Shown here in pieces: positions 11,701-25,244 of a stretch of DNA of 50,217 bases; within the stretch, counting starts at the first letter, position 1, and each line of letters begins with the position of its first letter. The stretch covers positions 1 through 50,217 of the forward strand of contig JAMYHX010000315.1 in assembly GCA_025529335.1 (NCBI GenBank), read 5' to 3'. The notes beneath the pieces are model-generated. The model had not been told where the DNA came from. It worked only from the letters and a program-made list of their open reading frames with translations, and did no database searches. The position numbers were made by a program, and so were the translations under genes. The DNA comes from Rhizopus sp. PT2906. Its lineage: Eukaryota > Mucoromycota > Mucoromycetes > Mucorales > Rhizopodaceae.

Positions 11701-14700
11701 GAAACAATGATTCGTTGTACCTTTGGTCGTAAAGGAAGTCCTTGGGAATTTAATTTACGTGATGTCTTCCGTTGGTTAGAGTTAATGAGGCAGAATCACA
11801 CCTCTGACCCTGCTGAATACTTGGACATCATTTATATGCAACGTATGCGTTCTGCTGACGATCGCATTAAAGTGGTTCAACTGTTTGAAACTGCCTTTGA
11901 CGTCAAGTATGATCGACCCGAGCATCCATTGTATGAAGTTACAGTAGACAATTTCACTGTTGGCCACTCTCGTTTGGCACGAAAGCAAGCTGCAAAGATG
12001 CCTGATATGTTTGATCGCGACAATCATATCCTTCAGGCTTTCCTACCATCTCTTCAATCTTTGATGAAGTGTGTTGAATCAGGCTGGATGGCTATCTTAA
12101 CAGGCCCATCCGCATCTGGTAAAACTTCGCTTGTTCGATTACTGAGCAAAATGACTGGAAACGTCTTACAGGAATTTGCCATGAATAGCAGTGTTGATAC
12201 GATGGAGTTACTTGGTGGGTTTGAGCAAGTCGATTTGAACCGTCATAGACAAGTGGTTATGGATATGCTTCATGTTTCTGTCAGCACTGCCTCAAAGAGT
12301 TTACTTCTGTATGCTGCTACTCTTCCCACAGATAATGAAAACTATAACACGGCTCTTCAACTCATCCGTCAGCTTAATGATGCCATGTATGTCCTAAACA
12401 GCAAGCAGCAAATGAAACTTGCTTCATCTGATGCAGAATCTGCAAAATTGGATTATGCACTTGCTTCTAATGTGGTATCGTACTTAAAGTCTGCATCCGC
12501 AGTGGATCAAGAATTGCACAACTCCATTTCGAGCTTGAATGCTGCTGTTGATAACCTCCAGGAGCTCGAAAAAGATACGGTTGCTGGTAAATTTGAATGG
12601 ATTGATGGTCTTTTAATCAACGCTCTTGAACATGGTCACTGGCTTTTGATTGACAATGCCAATCTTTGTAACCCTTCCGTATTGGATCGTTTGAATCCTC
12701 TGTTTGAAAATGACGGTGTCCTGATGGTGAATGAGCGTGGTCTTGTCGATGGCACAGTGAAGGTGATCAAGCCTCACCCTAACTTCCGCATGTTTATGAC
12801 AGTAGATCCTCAAAATGGCGAATTATCCCGTGCAATGAGAAACAGAGGTATCGAAATTGCTCTTCTTGACTCTAATTGGAACAAGAATGATCAGGATGCA
12901 ACTAAGCTGGTGAATGCTCTTGGTATTCGTGGTCGCCGTATTCCTGCCCTCTTGAATGAACTTCAAGGCGAGGTGACCCAAAGTCACAAACACTTGGCCA
13001 AGTCTGAAAATGTCCGAGATTATCTCATGTTTGCCACCTATATGGCTGAACGTCTTCAGCGCGGTCAGTCTCTGAAGAATGCTATTCGAGATTCGTTCTT
13101 CCAAGTCTTTGTTGATATCGAAAATGCGCCCAGCGCGCTTGTTGCATTACTTGAAAACGACATTGCTAGCCAAGAATTGTTACAAGAGTTGGTTTCCCCT
13201 ACAAATTCACCCTTCTTTATCGGTGGAAAATTGTTCCAGAGTGACTCTAACCTTGCTAAAATTGCATTGCATGGAGCTTACTTTGTTTATCTACTTCAGA
13301 CACTGGATACTGACGATGAGGAGTCTCAAAAGAAGATCGACGTTGCCGCCGATTATCTCTTGGAGAACTTGAACCTTCAAAACTATGGTCTCTGTTATCG
13401 TTGGTTAGGCTACATGTCACAGCATACAATTGCTTCAAAGTCCGTTGCACTGGAAAAAATTGGATACTTGATGAAGAATTTGATCAAGCATCCATTGTTT
13501 ACCGATTTGACCCATGTGCAATTGAAGTCTAAAAGTGTTGCTGTCAATCATGAAGAATTGACGCGTGTCAATCAAGCTTATAAAATGTTGATTCGTCTCT
13601 TAAAGCAAGACTACATTGACAATACCATGCGTTCTGCAACACAGAGACTCAAGATTGGAAACTTGACCGCTCTTCAACAATCTTATTGTTTCCAGGCCGG
13701 ACGCTTGAGTGAAAGCCAGTTGCTGCATCCAGTTGTTCCCAGACTATATCCTTTCTTTGAAGCAATCAATTCTGCAGTGGCATCTTGGATCAATCAAGCC
13801 TCCTATTGTAATTGCACCATGCAAATCTTTGAAGCTGTTCATCAAGTGTTGGATATCAGAGACTACACTTGGTCTCTTACACATATGGAAGCTTTGAGTT
13901 TGGATAAACTATTGATCAGCATTCGAATCATGAAGGAGCTTATCACCTCCGAGGAAATGGCTTCCGTTGGATTTAACACAGTTCTCAATCAAATTGAAGG
14001 TATCATGGCTGGATTTGATTTTGATACAAGTAGATCCATGATGGCTTTATGGGGATACTTCCATCCCTCTACTTTATCTTCTGAACCATTACACACGCTT
14101 GAAAATGATTTACGAAAGATCAGCAATGATTTGAATTGTTACAAGTTCAGTCTAGAAGAAGGACTCAAGCCAAAATCACTTGTTCTGCACGCTAAATCAG
14201 AAGCAAAGAGAACTTTGATAGAAGGCATAGCTACACTCTATGCAGTGGACGTGAACAATGCTGCAACTGTTGAGCAAACTTTGAAATCTCTGCGTAATCT
14301 CCCTGAATACATCACTCGCGAGTTACAGCCTGCTGAAGCTAATGATACGATCAGAAGAGATAGTTCATGGGATACTGCCTTGGTACCTTTACATGACTAT
14401 TCCAGCGTTCTTGAGGAAATGGAGATTTTGGCAAAGCTTTACTTTATCTCTTGCGATAGACATGAATCTGTGAATGACAAGCAATTGCTTGAACAAATGT
14501 CTAAATTCAAGGAATATGCCATAAATCACTCTTCACGTCCTCCAACAGACTTGGTGCCTTATCAACGCCTTATTTGGTTCTTGGATTGTGGAAAATCAAT
14601 CAACACATCTTTAATTCCTGGGTTAATTCAAGATGCAGCCTACACTTATCATCAACGTCTGTGGCGTTCAAGCGTCTTCCAGAAAGATCTCTTCCAACTT

Positions 14701-17700
14701 GTGCCTAATGATACTGAGAAGGTAATTTGTCAATTTTCTTTTATTTTTAGTATGACTCTTACACGATTTGCCATAGGATCTTCGAATTACTGAAGGTTCC
14801 CTCGCATTATATGAAAGCGTAGAGACATTTATTTGTTTGAATATGCTGGGATCCGTTGATAAAATGCCTGTAGATGCATTCGAAAGCGCTTTGAAGCAAC
14901 TTAAGGGCCTGCAACAATTCTTGTCAAATAATACGAGATTAAAGGATAGAAGATTCCTTGAAGTAGCTACTTTATTCTCAATGACACGTCAGGTAAATTA
15001 AGTATAGATGGCGCTACAAAAAATCAAGTACTAACTTTAATAATCAGTTGCTTAATGCCTCTGCTGGAGTACTTGGTGAAGAAGCTTATGAAGCACTCTC
15101 TTCTGTACTAAACAGAGTAGGTGAATTTTCGCAAAGACTGTTGCAATCAAGCCTGTATTTCGGCAACGATGTGACATCGTATTACGCTGACGTGGCCGCC
15201 ATACTTGGTGAAGCATCACAGGTTGCTCAACAATACGAGTTCAATACGCACTATATAGGCGCTATTCATGCACTTCGAGCCACTGTCGAATCCCTAGGAA
15301 ATGAAGACAAGCGCACGTTTTTCTCTGCTTGTGGTAAAGCTCGTATTCTTTTGGGCTTAGCCTTCCTGTCTGCGTATATCCCTGACTATCCCGTTGATCC
15401 TACTTCTGAACCTCGTCTCCGTGTCGACTTGCTACTGCAAAAGAAGCAGAAGCAATTGAATAACATCAGTGTCAGAGAAAACATTGAAAAGATATACACA
15501 GGCAACGATACAAACTCTGTGATTGACGAAGAGAAGCGTTCATTAGAGAAGGTGAATGATGAATTTGGAAAGAAATCGACCGTCTTTTCACTTCGCCCTG
15601 CTCAATCGCAGCTTGATGAAATATTTGTTGACCTTCGCTATTTGCAAAAGAGCATGCTTGAACATAACGTAGAAAACTTGTTGAATGAATTGGAAACACA
15701 CTGCACAGATTCTATTCTACAACGCGAAGCTCTCTTACAAGGAAATGCACTCCAGTTTGTTGACAGAGTATTCGACAAGTTCCCATTGTATAGGGACATC
15801 TTGCAGCCTTTAGTCATTGCTGTTGACGATATTAAGTATGGTCTTCGCATGCTGACTGTCAATGGTCGTAGAGACTCTACTGATGAATTCTTATCTGAAT
15901 TCATTGAACTTTTGATTCGTGAACCTGATGTCACTAGTCATCCTCAAGGCTTGACCTGGAATATGCTTGCTACTCCTCAAACACTTTCAAAGATCAAGGC
16001 CATCGTGTTTGAACGAGCACCAACAAATAGAAAATGGGCATTCTATCTGCGTTTGCTGATAGTTATCCTTCAGCGTACTGTAGCTTCTTTTGATACTGCT
16101 GGATATCTAAAGGATGAAGATCTTGTCACAGTGAACGCGTTATTCAGTGAAATCATCCAAGTCTGGAAATCAGCAGAAGAATACAAGAATAAACTCGAAG
16201 CTGAAAAAGAAGCCTTGTATAAAACCCGTGCAAAGAAGTATGAGCCTCCCACGGAAGAAGAGCTTGAGGAAGAAGATTTAAAGAAGATTTTTGCAGATTT
16301 TAATGATGAATTTGCTGATCTCACTATTGAAGATGATACGCCTCCCAAGAAAGCAACAGATCATCTTAAGGTTGAAGAAGTATCTGTGCTGGATAATGAA
16401 GACATTCATCGCATTGGTCATCTTCACAAGTTGATATTTGCAAGTTACAAGGCCGATGCATGTAGTCGCTTAGGCAAGCCTTTTAACAGAGAAGCCTTAC
16501 AGTCCTACACTACTGCCAATCAACTGGCATCTATGGCTAAATCACCATTCACAGACGTCACCGACCGTATTTGTAATGCTGGTCATCTTCGTGTGGCAAA
16601 TTTGGCAATTAGACGCCTTGAGTCCGAAAACTCTTTTGCAACTACAAGCGACGACATTTATGACTTTTACCAAAGCGAAAACGTGCACGAAGCTAAAAAG
16701 GTAGAGCCTGTGGTGAATCGCTTCAAGGCACGCGTGTTGGAGCTTGCAGAACAATGGCCAGAACATGCCATTCTTGAACAACTGCTTGTCATTTGTGATC
16801 GTATCTTGACTTTCTCTATCCTGTCACCTGTTGCCAAATTCTTGACTGGTATCGAATTGCTGTTACAAAAGTCAGAAGATTGGGAAGCTTACGCTGCTAA
16901 GCATGTCTCTCTCAAGAGCCAACGTGACGAGTTGATTGCTCTGATCGTTAACTGGCGACAACTTGAACTTAATTGCTGGCCCAAGCTTTTAGCTGCTCAG
17001 GAGCAATACCATCAAAATGCTGCTTTCAAATGGTGGTTCCATCTATATGACACTATTAACAACACCTCATTTGACACAGAGTCATCTGAGAGTTGCAAGA
17101 AGACGGCACATGAATTGTTGAGTGCTCTAGATCAGTTTATGCAAACATCAAGCATTGCCGAATATCAACCACGTCTTCAAATGATAGACACATTCTACCA
17201 GCAAGCTAAACTTCAAGCACAATTCTCAACCTATGAATCTGAACAGTTGAGCTTTGAAAAGACAGCAGTCATTCTGCGTAATGTCTATTTATACTACTCA
17301 CAATTCCAACAGCATGTGGATACTATGCTTACACAAATGCGCAAGCCAATTGAAAAAGACTTGAAGGACTTTGTTAAAATTGCTACTTGGAAGGATGTCA
17401 ACATCTATGCTCTACGTCAGAGTGCTGTCAAGACACACAGAAAGCTTCACAAGTGCATCTGCAAGTACCGTGAAGTTTTGAACACGTCGATGCTTACTGT
17501 TATAGCCAATTATAATGGAGAGCATGCAATGTATCAGTACGGTGACGACAAACGGTATGCCAAAGACATCAACCGTGGCTTGATCGATCAATTATCACAA
17601 CACAAGCTTTGGATTAGTGAGACGTCTATTAAAGTGACTGATACTTCCTTTGATTGGTCGGCATCTTTGCCGGTGAAGAAGCATTTGGCAAATCTACTTG

Positions 17701-20700
17701 TTACTCTTGATAGACTGCATCTTTACTGTCAAAAGGATGTATTTATCAATGATGCCGAAACCAATGAAGTTCCTCTTGAGGACTTTATGACAGAAATGAT
17801 CAGCAAAGTAAAGCAGTTCCAAAAAGAAACTCCTGCAGTATTAACAGACGAAAACAAGTCAACCGTCATGAACCAAAAGCAGCTCAAGAAGAAGGCGCTC
17901 GTTGACTTTTTGAAAGAACTTCGTCGTCTCGGATTGAAATCTCGCGCTACTACTATGCGAGAAAGTAACTCTGACTCAACTGCTCTCTTCCTTCAAAATG
18001 CAGCAAAATTAGAATTGTTGGAAGCAACCAAGAACCTTCAGAAGCTACCCTTGTCCATTTGCAGTGGTGCTACTCAAGATATCATTGAACAATGGAACAA
18101 GGCAAATGACTATTACTACCGCTGCGTTGCAAGACTGACCCATTTGCGAACGATCAGTACGACGAATGTAAGCAGAGATCTTTCGATGCTTGAGGTTGAA
18201 CGAAGCATGAGTGCTGCAGAGCACATGTTCCTTTTGGTACGTAAGGAACGTCATCTCTTTGCTCAAATGGAGAATCGTATCCAAATCCTCCAAGGTGCTT
18301 CTGTTCAGCTTGCTGCCTTGTACGATGCCTTTACCAATGAAAAACTTATCGCTAATGGTGGAGATATCGAACATCGATTTACACATCATAAAGCATATGT
18401 GGATAAACTTGCATTGCTCATGAAACAAGCCGTTGAACTCGTCTCCATTCAAGCAAGTTCTGCAACTCAAGGCGTGTTAAAGGATTTGCAAACTGCATGT
18501 GCTGATGTTCAAAAGGTTCAAAGAACGGTGGACTATTGGTTCGTACAACGCTACCTTTATCCTAGATCTGCTACGTCCCTTCATTTTTCATTGATGTCTA
18601 TCGACATTGATCAACTGATAAAGGACAATATGGACAAGCTGGATCCTATTGAAACCGTTCTTGTCAACACGTCGCAAGCTTTACCCCAGTCAAGCCACAC
18701 TCTTTACTCCATCATTCAGTTTATTTCTAGTGTGAGAGCTACTGCTGCTATGGTTGATTCTGGAAAAGCTGTCAATGCAGAGTTAACAATGACTGACTTG
18801 CGTGAACGAGTTCATGCCTTGATTGATGTAGTCTTGGTATCCATTCAAGATCTCAAGAAGGCCAATTCGACAGTAAACCCTGCTAAATCAGAAGAGGATG
18901 ACGATAATGAAGATATGCCACAAAACTTCATCTGTTTCCAGAGTGAAAAGCAGGCTACTCTTGTTAGTGCTCTTCACTTAGAATCTGCATCTAGACGTTG
19001 TGTCGAGCTGTTGACAACAGCACATGTCTTGGTCAGCCGTGAACAAGACAATGACGTTGTTTGTGAAATCTCTAGATTATTGCAAGAGGTGTATCCATTC
19101 CTTCAACAGTATATGCTTGTAGTTCAACATACTTTAGCTAGAATGCTTATTCATCACAAGTCTATGGCTAAATTCACCTATTGTCTTGTAAATACATTCA
19201 GTATTATCATCACAAAGGGTTTCTGTATGCCTGAAGGAGCTGAAGATGCCGAGGAAGGCGATGCTGAAGGTACTCAGGCAGGAACAGGTATTGGTGAGGG
19301 AGAAGGTACCAAAGACGTTAGCCATGAGATCGAAGATGAAGAGCAAGTACTCGGAACGCAGAACGAGGAACGTTCGAATGACGATAAACAAGATACAAAA
19401 GAAGAAAAGGAAGGTATGGATATGGAAAATGACTTTGACGGTAACCTTGAAGACATGGAACAAGAGGAACAAGATAACGAAGAGTCAGAAAGTTCTGAAG
19501 ACGAGGATGAAGAACCTGATGAGCAAATTGGTGATGTAGATGATATGGACCCAGATGCTGTAGATGATAAAATGTGGGGTGATGAGCAGGACGAAAACTT
19601 GAACGAAAGCGACAAAACGGTTGATGATCAAGGAAAGCAAGAGACGAAGAAGGATTCAGATATAGTTGCCAAGGAAGAGAGTGAAGAACAGTCTGAATCG
19701 AAGAATGAAAAATCTGAGGCTCCTGAGAATCAAGATAATCAACAACAAGAACAGGACAACAACGAAGAGCAAGGCGACGAAGGTGACGAAGGGGATGCTG
19801 ATGAAGAAAGAGAAGCTGAAGGTGAGGATGAAGACGATGTTGAGAATCGACCAGGAGAGCAGTTGAACGCTGAGATCCCTGAAGCCGAGACACTTGATCT
19901 TCCTGAAGATTTGAATATGGAAGGAGATGATGAAGATCAAGAAGAGGGTGGCGAAGATGATATGGGAATGAATGATCCAATGGACATTGATGAGCTACCT
20001 AATCAAGAACAGCTGCCTGAAGAAGAAGAAGAAGGTGAAGCTTTCCATGACGCTTTGGATCACGTTGATGAAGGAAAAGAAGGAGAAGAAGGGAAAGAAG
20101 ATGAGAACATGCCAGATGGTGATCAAATGGATCATACTGAAGAAAAGAAAGAAGGTGAAGAAGATGAAGCACTGCCTGACAATGAACAAATGGATCAAGA
20201 AAACTCAAAAACTAGTAATGCTCAGATTGAAGAAGAGGAAGAGAGTGAGCAAACTGAAAGTGCAGCTCAAAATCGTGAGCAGCCTAATAGTGATGCCACA
20301 GCCGATAATCAATTTGGTGTTCAGGGTCAAGCAGGCAAGCAAAGTAAGAGCACTTCTGGTAAGAACGATGGAGAGGAAGATTTAGCTGATACAGCACAAG
20401 GCGAAGATGATAATGCTGAAAAGAAGGAAAGCAAAGGAAAGTCTGGAAGTGGCTCTAATGATGTTAATAATGAAGAAGATGAGACTGAAGATCATGCTGA
20501 GGATTCTGAAGCAAATGAAGCTCAGTCTAACCCTCAACGAAGCTTAGGAGATGCTTTAGAAAAGTGGAGAAGAAGACTTGAGAATGTCGAAGAAGCTGGT
20601 ACCGAAGAAGAAGAAGAAACCGACGAGGTGGTGAAGACTGAAGATGAAGACACTGAAGATTTTCAGGTGAATGAGAAGGATACATTCGAATATGTCAAGA

Positions 20701-21938
20701 ATGATGAAGAAGCTCATGATATGCAAACCATGGGCAATGCACAGCCAGATCAGGTACAAGACCTGAAAGCAGCTGCAATGGACGAAGAACAAGAAGATGA
20801 CGCAGGCGTTTCTGGAGAAATGGAAGTTGATCAACAAGAAGAATCTATTGATACCATGCCATTGCCGCGTGAGACCTTGGATATGTCAGGCGCTGCTGAT
20901 CGACAAGGAGCCATTTTGAGCAAGAGATTGCCAGAGAATCAGATTGTCGATGAAACTGAGATTTTAACTGTAGATGAATCTGTTGTTTCACGAGAGCCTC
21001 TTGAAAAGCAAGATATTGAACATATGCGAGATGAACTGGAAGCTCAAGTATCTGAATGGCGCGAAGAAGGAAGAGATATTAACAAGGCAAGAGAACTATG
21101 GCAAGGATATGAAAATTTGACACATGACTTGGCAATGGGACTATGCGAACAGCTTCGCTTAATTTTGGAACCTACCTTAGCCACTAAGCTTAAGGGTGAT
21201 TATCGTACAGGAAAGCGATTGAACATGAAGAAGATCATTCCTTATATTGCAAGTCAGTTCAAGAAAGATAAGATTTGGCTACGTCGTACAAAGCTAAGCA
21301 AACGACAGTATCAAGTCATGATTTCCGTGGACGACTCTAAATCAATGTCTGAATCTCGTTCTGTACAACTGGCTTATGAAACGCTGGCTCTTATATCGAA
21401 GGCTCTATCACAACTAGAAGTAGGTGATATCTCAATCTCATCCTTTGGTGAACGCGTACGTCTTTTGCATCCATTTGGTCAACCTTTCACAAGTGAATCT
21501 GGTGCAAATGTTATTCAACAATTCACATTTGCTCAACAAAAGACATATGTTAAAAACCTGATTGAAACTTCCCTTGGTTTATTTGAAAATGCCAAATATT
21601 CTTCAGGCTCTGGTGCTGCTGAGCTCTGGCAACTTCAACTCATCATTTCTGATGGTATCTGTGAAGACCATGAAACACTAAGAGCACTAGTACGTAGTGC
21701 ACTTGAACAGCGTATTATGATTATATTTATTGTTGTCGACAACAAGCCGGAAAAAGACTCGATCCTGAACATGACAAATATCACCTATACGATTAAGGAT
21801 GGCAAGTATGGTATTCAAATGAAGCCCTATTTAGAGACTTTCCCCTTCCAGTACTTTATGATTGTCCGTGACGTAAGCTCACTACCTGAAGCCTTATCTG
21901 ATGCTTTACGACAATACTTTAGCTTTGTATCTAGTTAA
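5797..21938 (+). CDS. MDN1: Midasin, AAA ATPase of 60S ribosome biogenesis
   Basis: Six exons (5797-6185, 6237-6321, 6373-6671, 6729-14721, 14777-14992, 15048-21938) encode about 5,290 residues, within the midasin range (about 4,900-5,600). Six AAA modules in one chain carry Walker A motifs: GVTGAGKT (~345), GETGTGKT (~689), GPTSAGKT (~1107), GDTGCGKT (~1406), GSPGVGKT (~1740) and GPSASGKT (~2050). The matching Walker B boxes read like LLDEINLA and VLDELNLA. A long linker follows, then a very acidic Asp/Glu-rich tract (~4390-4930), and a C-terminal MIDAS/VWA domain with D5089-x-S5091-x-S5093 (DDSKSMS). This is the dynein-like remodeller that removes Ytm1 and Rsa4 from pre-60S particles in nucleolus and nucleoplasm. 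The ATG at 5797 is the first in the frame; the upstream open codons lack one. All 5 introns are short. All six P-loops look intact. AATAAA-like signals follow the stop near 21952. Confidence 0.97.
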
Positions 21939-22047
21939 AACAAAATAGTACATAAATAAATTAAATCTTTAGACAATAATAACATAGTGAAATAACCTTT
22001 TATTGTTAAATTGTAATATAAAATGCTAGTCTTAATAAATAAATCAT

Positions 22048-22389
22048 TTAGATCTTGTCATATCTTAAGTAGATATCACTTTCGATTCCTCTACACCAGG
22101 ATTGACCATCATGGTGACTTCTTCCACCACTTAAACATTGATCCCAGAGCTTTTGTCTTAAATCTTGGAAATCATATCCGACAATACCACTACATCTGAT
22201 GGAGCCACAACTAGCTTCAGATTTCTTGAAGTGGTCAGTTTTTGCCAATCTGTCCATACAGCATTGGAAGTCTTTCTTGTTGATTGATTCACTTCCACCA
22301 CAGCCAGCTTGAGAGCCAAAACTACATCTTGCAGAAACCATACTGAAGGCAGAGGCCATGACAAGGGATACAATTGTTAAAGTCTTCAT
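22048..22389 (-). CDS. Small secreted cysteine-rich protein
   Basis: Single-exon ORF of 113 residues from an ATG at 22389. Residues 1-20 (MKTLTIVSLVMASAFSMVSA) are a clear signal peptide with a plausible cleavage after Ala20. The mature ~93 residues hold eight cysteines (22, 30, 43, 44, 61, 66, 85, 99), enough for four disulfides, including a CC pair. The C-terminal part is Gly/Ser/His-rich (GGRSHHDGQSWC). A TATAAAAGG box lies upstream at 22447-22455. I do not recognise the family. It is not hydrophobin-like in spacing or hydrophobicity. Small secreted cysteine-rich proteins in fungi may be effectors, antimicrobials or wall proteins; nothing here decides. It converges on MDN1, 109 bp between stops. 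Confidence 0.75.
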   Translation of the reverse strand: MKTLTIVSLVMASAFSMVSARCSFGSQAGCGGSESINKKDFQCCMDRLAKTDHFKKSEASCGSIRCSGIVGYDFQDLRQKLWDQCLSGGRSHHDGQSWCRGIESDIYLRYDKI

Positions 22390-22446
22390 TATTCTAGTTT
22401 AAAATGCTATACTACAATGAAAAAAAAAGCAGATCAAATAGCCTGC

Positions 22447-22455
22447 CCTTTTATA
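22447..22455 (-). promoter_or_regulatory. TATA box of the small secreted protein gene
   Basis: TATAAAAGG on the minus strand, about 60 bp upstream of the ATG at 22389. Spacing suits a short 5' UTR. It is a strong consensus for a TATA-driven, probably regulated, gene. Confidence 0.6.
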
Positions 22456-22979
22456 TGTAAACTTTTTATTGCAAGCCTTCAAAGCCCAGATTAAGGGACA
22501 GCAAAGCGCAGTAGTATGTTGAACCAAAGGAGTGGTTACCAATTTAGCTGGTATCACACAATAAAACAAGGATTTAAAAAATAAAAGACTTGATCTTCAC
22601 GCAATACACATGTGTTTTATTAGGAAATAATAGATAAGGTCTCTGGGCCATAACTTACTGAACAATGCTATATGTATATTCATGGTTAACATTGATTTGA
22701 ACATGTGCAACTTGATTTTGTAACACTTCAAAATAAGATCAAAATGAATAATTTCGCGCTTGTGTAGCCAGTAAGTTAAGCCCCCTTTTTAGGACCTTCT
22801 GCATAACGATATTGGTGGTCGTGTGACAAGATTGCTTCTTGTTATTATGCTCTTTCAATTATAATGTTCAGCTCAAACGCATAAATACAGCCTAATAGAT
22901 ATATCTTTATGATCATAATAAATAGGATATGCGCATATAGTTGACTCTCTCCAAGTTCTTCATATGACTACCTTGCCCT

Positions 22980-24270
22980 CGCTGTCTCTTTTGGATGCTG
23001 ATAATTCAGATTGGTTTCTGCCGAATCACCCCGAAACATGTATTTCTCAGCAAGTGCTTCAACTGTGGGCCTGTGGTGCTTCTAGCACAACGATTGCTAT
23101 CGAGCTTCAAATCCCCTGACATGCACCTCTCTTCAATTCGAATAGTAACTGACATCTTTTTTCAGACAGATCGAAAGCTGTCCTGTCTGGTTGTACTACT
23201 GCCAAACGCCATAACACCTTAGATAAGTCCACTTCACTGCGTTGTTAGCGTACAAGAAAAGGCGCATCGGTAAAATGCTTCGAAACCAGCACAAGTTGGA
23301 ATATTCCTTGGATAACTCATGAATCTCCGTTGGTAATCAAGCCATTTGCACTAAAGAAATGGCCAATCAATTTGTGTTTTGTCGTCAACAGCCATCCTCT
23401 ACTTCGATGCGAATAGATCTCACTGAGCTGATCGCCTGAACCACTGCAACGTCTTTCCATATTGGATTCACTGTGAAGTACCGATGCCTATCAACTGGCA
23501 AGAAATGAAAGCAGAATAGCTCACCCTGTGGAACTTTTCACGATTCATCAGCCCTAAAGTTCTGACTTGTGTCAATAACACAGCCTCTCTGTCGTGCATC
23601 AACGTATAGCAGGACAAGAAGTTCCTTTCATTAGCAGAGCTTACCAGCATCTTGTGAAGCAAACACCTTCAACGCAGCTTCACAGTCCATACGGAACGCA
23701 TTTCTGAAATCGACAACCAGATTGCAAACTATGAGTATTGATGTCGCTGCTGCAAGTACCAATGGTTGTTACACCCAACAGCATCTCAGATTATGACCAA
23801 CTACTAATGAAAAATCCCTTGATGTGGGTTTGTTCAGTAACCGAACAATCCATTTCCTGCCAAAGCGTGTCCTTGATCCCCTCGATACCTTTTGAAGTTT
23901 ATGAATGCGCCATGGAACCCAATGTCCGCACTGCCTTCTCAAGATCATACAAGAGTATTTATTACAAATGATTATAATGACTCCACATTGAGTCATCGCG
24001 TTCTGGTGAACCTTACTTATCCATATGAAAATTCAAGGTCCTTTACTCACCGATCGAATTCAGATCAGACGTACAGTCTTTATCTCTTATTGGCCCTTCC
24101 GCTGAAGATATTGAAAAATACTCGTTTGGAACGTTTGCTTTATACACGTTCTCAGGTTCTAACAGCATCCATTCTATCAATTCTCTTGATGATATGCAAG
24201 GATACTCAAGACACAGATTCTGATGATCTTATACAATCCTTTAGTGAACTAATTCAGTCTAGGATTTAAT
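22980..24270 (+). other. Possible decayed coding DNA, unassigned
   Basis: This part of a 2.85-kb gene-free interval looks more coding-like than its AT-rich surroundings. Protein-like segments occur on the plus strand in shifting frames, for example DNSDWFLPNHPETCISQQVL near 23000 and an open stretch of 125 codons at 23892-24269. Stops and frame changes break every reading. No motif was recognised and no intron set repaired it. It could be a decayed gene or transposon fragment, or non-coding DNA. Confidence 0.25.
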
Positions 24271-24520
24271 ATATCTTTATGGTTCATTGCAGGTACAAAA
24301 ATTTCTCTTTTAGCCCATTTAGTGTAACAATAGAAATTTTTAGCTTAACAATTAGCGTACTACAGAGCCTTCTTAAGAGGTCTATATGTACCTGAAAAAC
24401 ATCTCTGTTTATCATTGTTAAAATCGTTTGATATGAGTTTGAGCTCAACCGGGAGCTCATTTAGGTCATTAATGCTATAAAGTGTTGTTTAATTTGTTCA
24501 AGATAAGAACCTTTCTGTAT

Positions 24521-24560
<40 letters not shown>

Positions 24561-25164
24561 CAACGGGTAAAAAGAGATATTCCTAATGTATCTGTATCCT
24601 CAGTGAATCAATATATATCAAGTCATATATACAAAGCAAACACTCCCTATTAGCCTCATTTTCTCCTGCCCTTCACTGATTAAAATGACAGGTGATGAAT
24701 TCTTTGTACCCTTTTAAATTCTCATAGATTACTATACTAGTATCAAGAAAGAGATCTGCATTGGCATTTTCTGGTATGAATTTGATTCAATCGTATGTAT
24801 CTACAAATCACTCACTCTAATTTATATTATATAATTTCTCAATCTTTAATAAAGAACAAAATCCAGCAGTAAGAGCAGTAGTAGTCATAGAAACGGTAGT
24901 AACCAAGGTACATGTCATGTGGAATTATGCAGCTAATTATAATAAGTTACATGATGACGACAAGCTTAATTTAAGAAATCAATTTCCCATGATTTTCAAC
25001 TTTTTCTTTTTTTTTTGTATTCTTTGTGAACAACGAAATAATAGACGCCAAGAGTGAAGATAAACGACTACCATTTTCCCCCCTTCTTGAGAGAAATAAT
25101 AGATAAATATAATTCTATTGTTTAAAAGCAAACCAAGGCAGTAGATAAGCAAAAAAAAAAAGAA

Positions 25165-25195
<31 letters not shown>

Positions 25196-25244
25196 AGGGG
25201 AGAAAGAATAAGGTGTTCCTTTTTTTGTTGTTTCCCTTTGAATA
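24271..25244. other. AT-rich intergenic DNA with homopolymer tracts
   Basis: No ORF is supported. It contains a 38-nt T run at 24523-24560 and a purine tract of GAAA/GAGA units at about 25150-25200, 45 bp before the kinase start. The latter probably lies in the kinase promoter or 5' UTR. Confidence 0.5.
24523..24560. repeat. 38-nt T homopolymer
   Basis: An uninterrupted run of 38 T. It is the longest homopolymer in the window. It could be a minus-strand poly(A) relic of a retroposed transcript or simple slippage expansion. No body of a retroposed copy was recognised next to it. Confidence 0.9.

Noticed and set aside
19134..19615. Other minus-strand ORFs (112 and 113 codons) opposite the acidic region
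   Set aside because: Same compositional artefact; Ser-rich or Phe-rich translations of complementary GAA/GAT repeats.
19318..19980. 220-codon minus-strand ORF opposite MDN1
   Set aside because: It lies opposite the GAA/GAT-rich acidic region of midasin, where the complement is stop-poor and gives Leu/His/Ser-rich shadows. No start context or domain.
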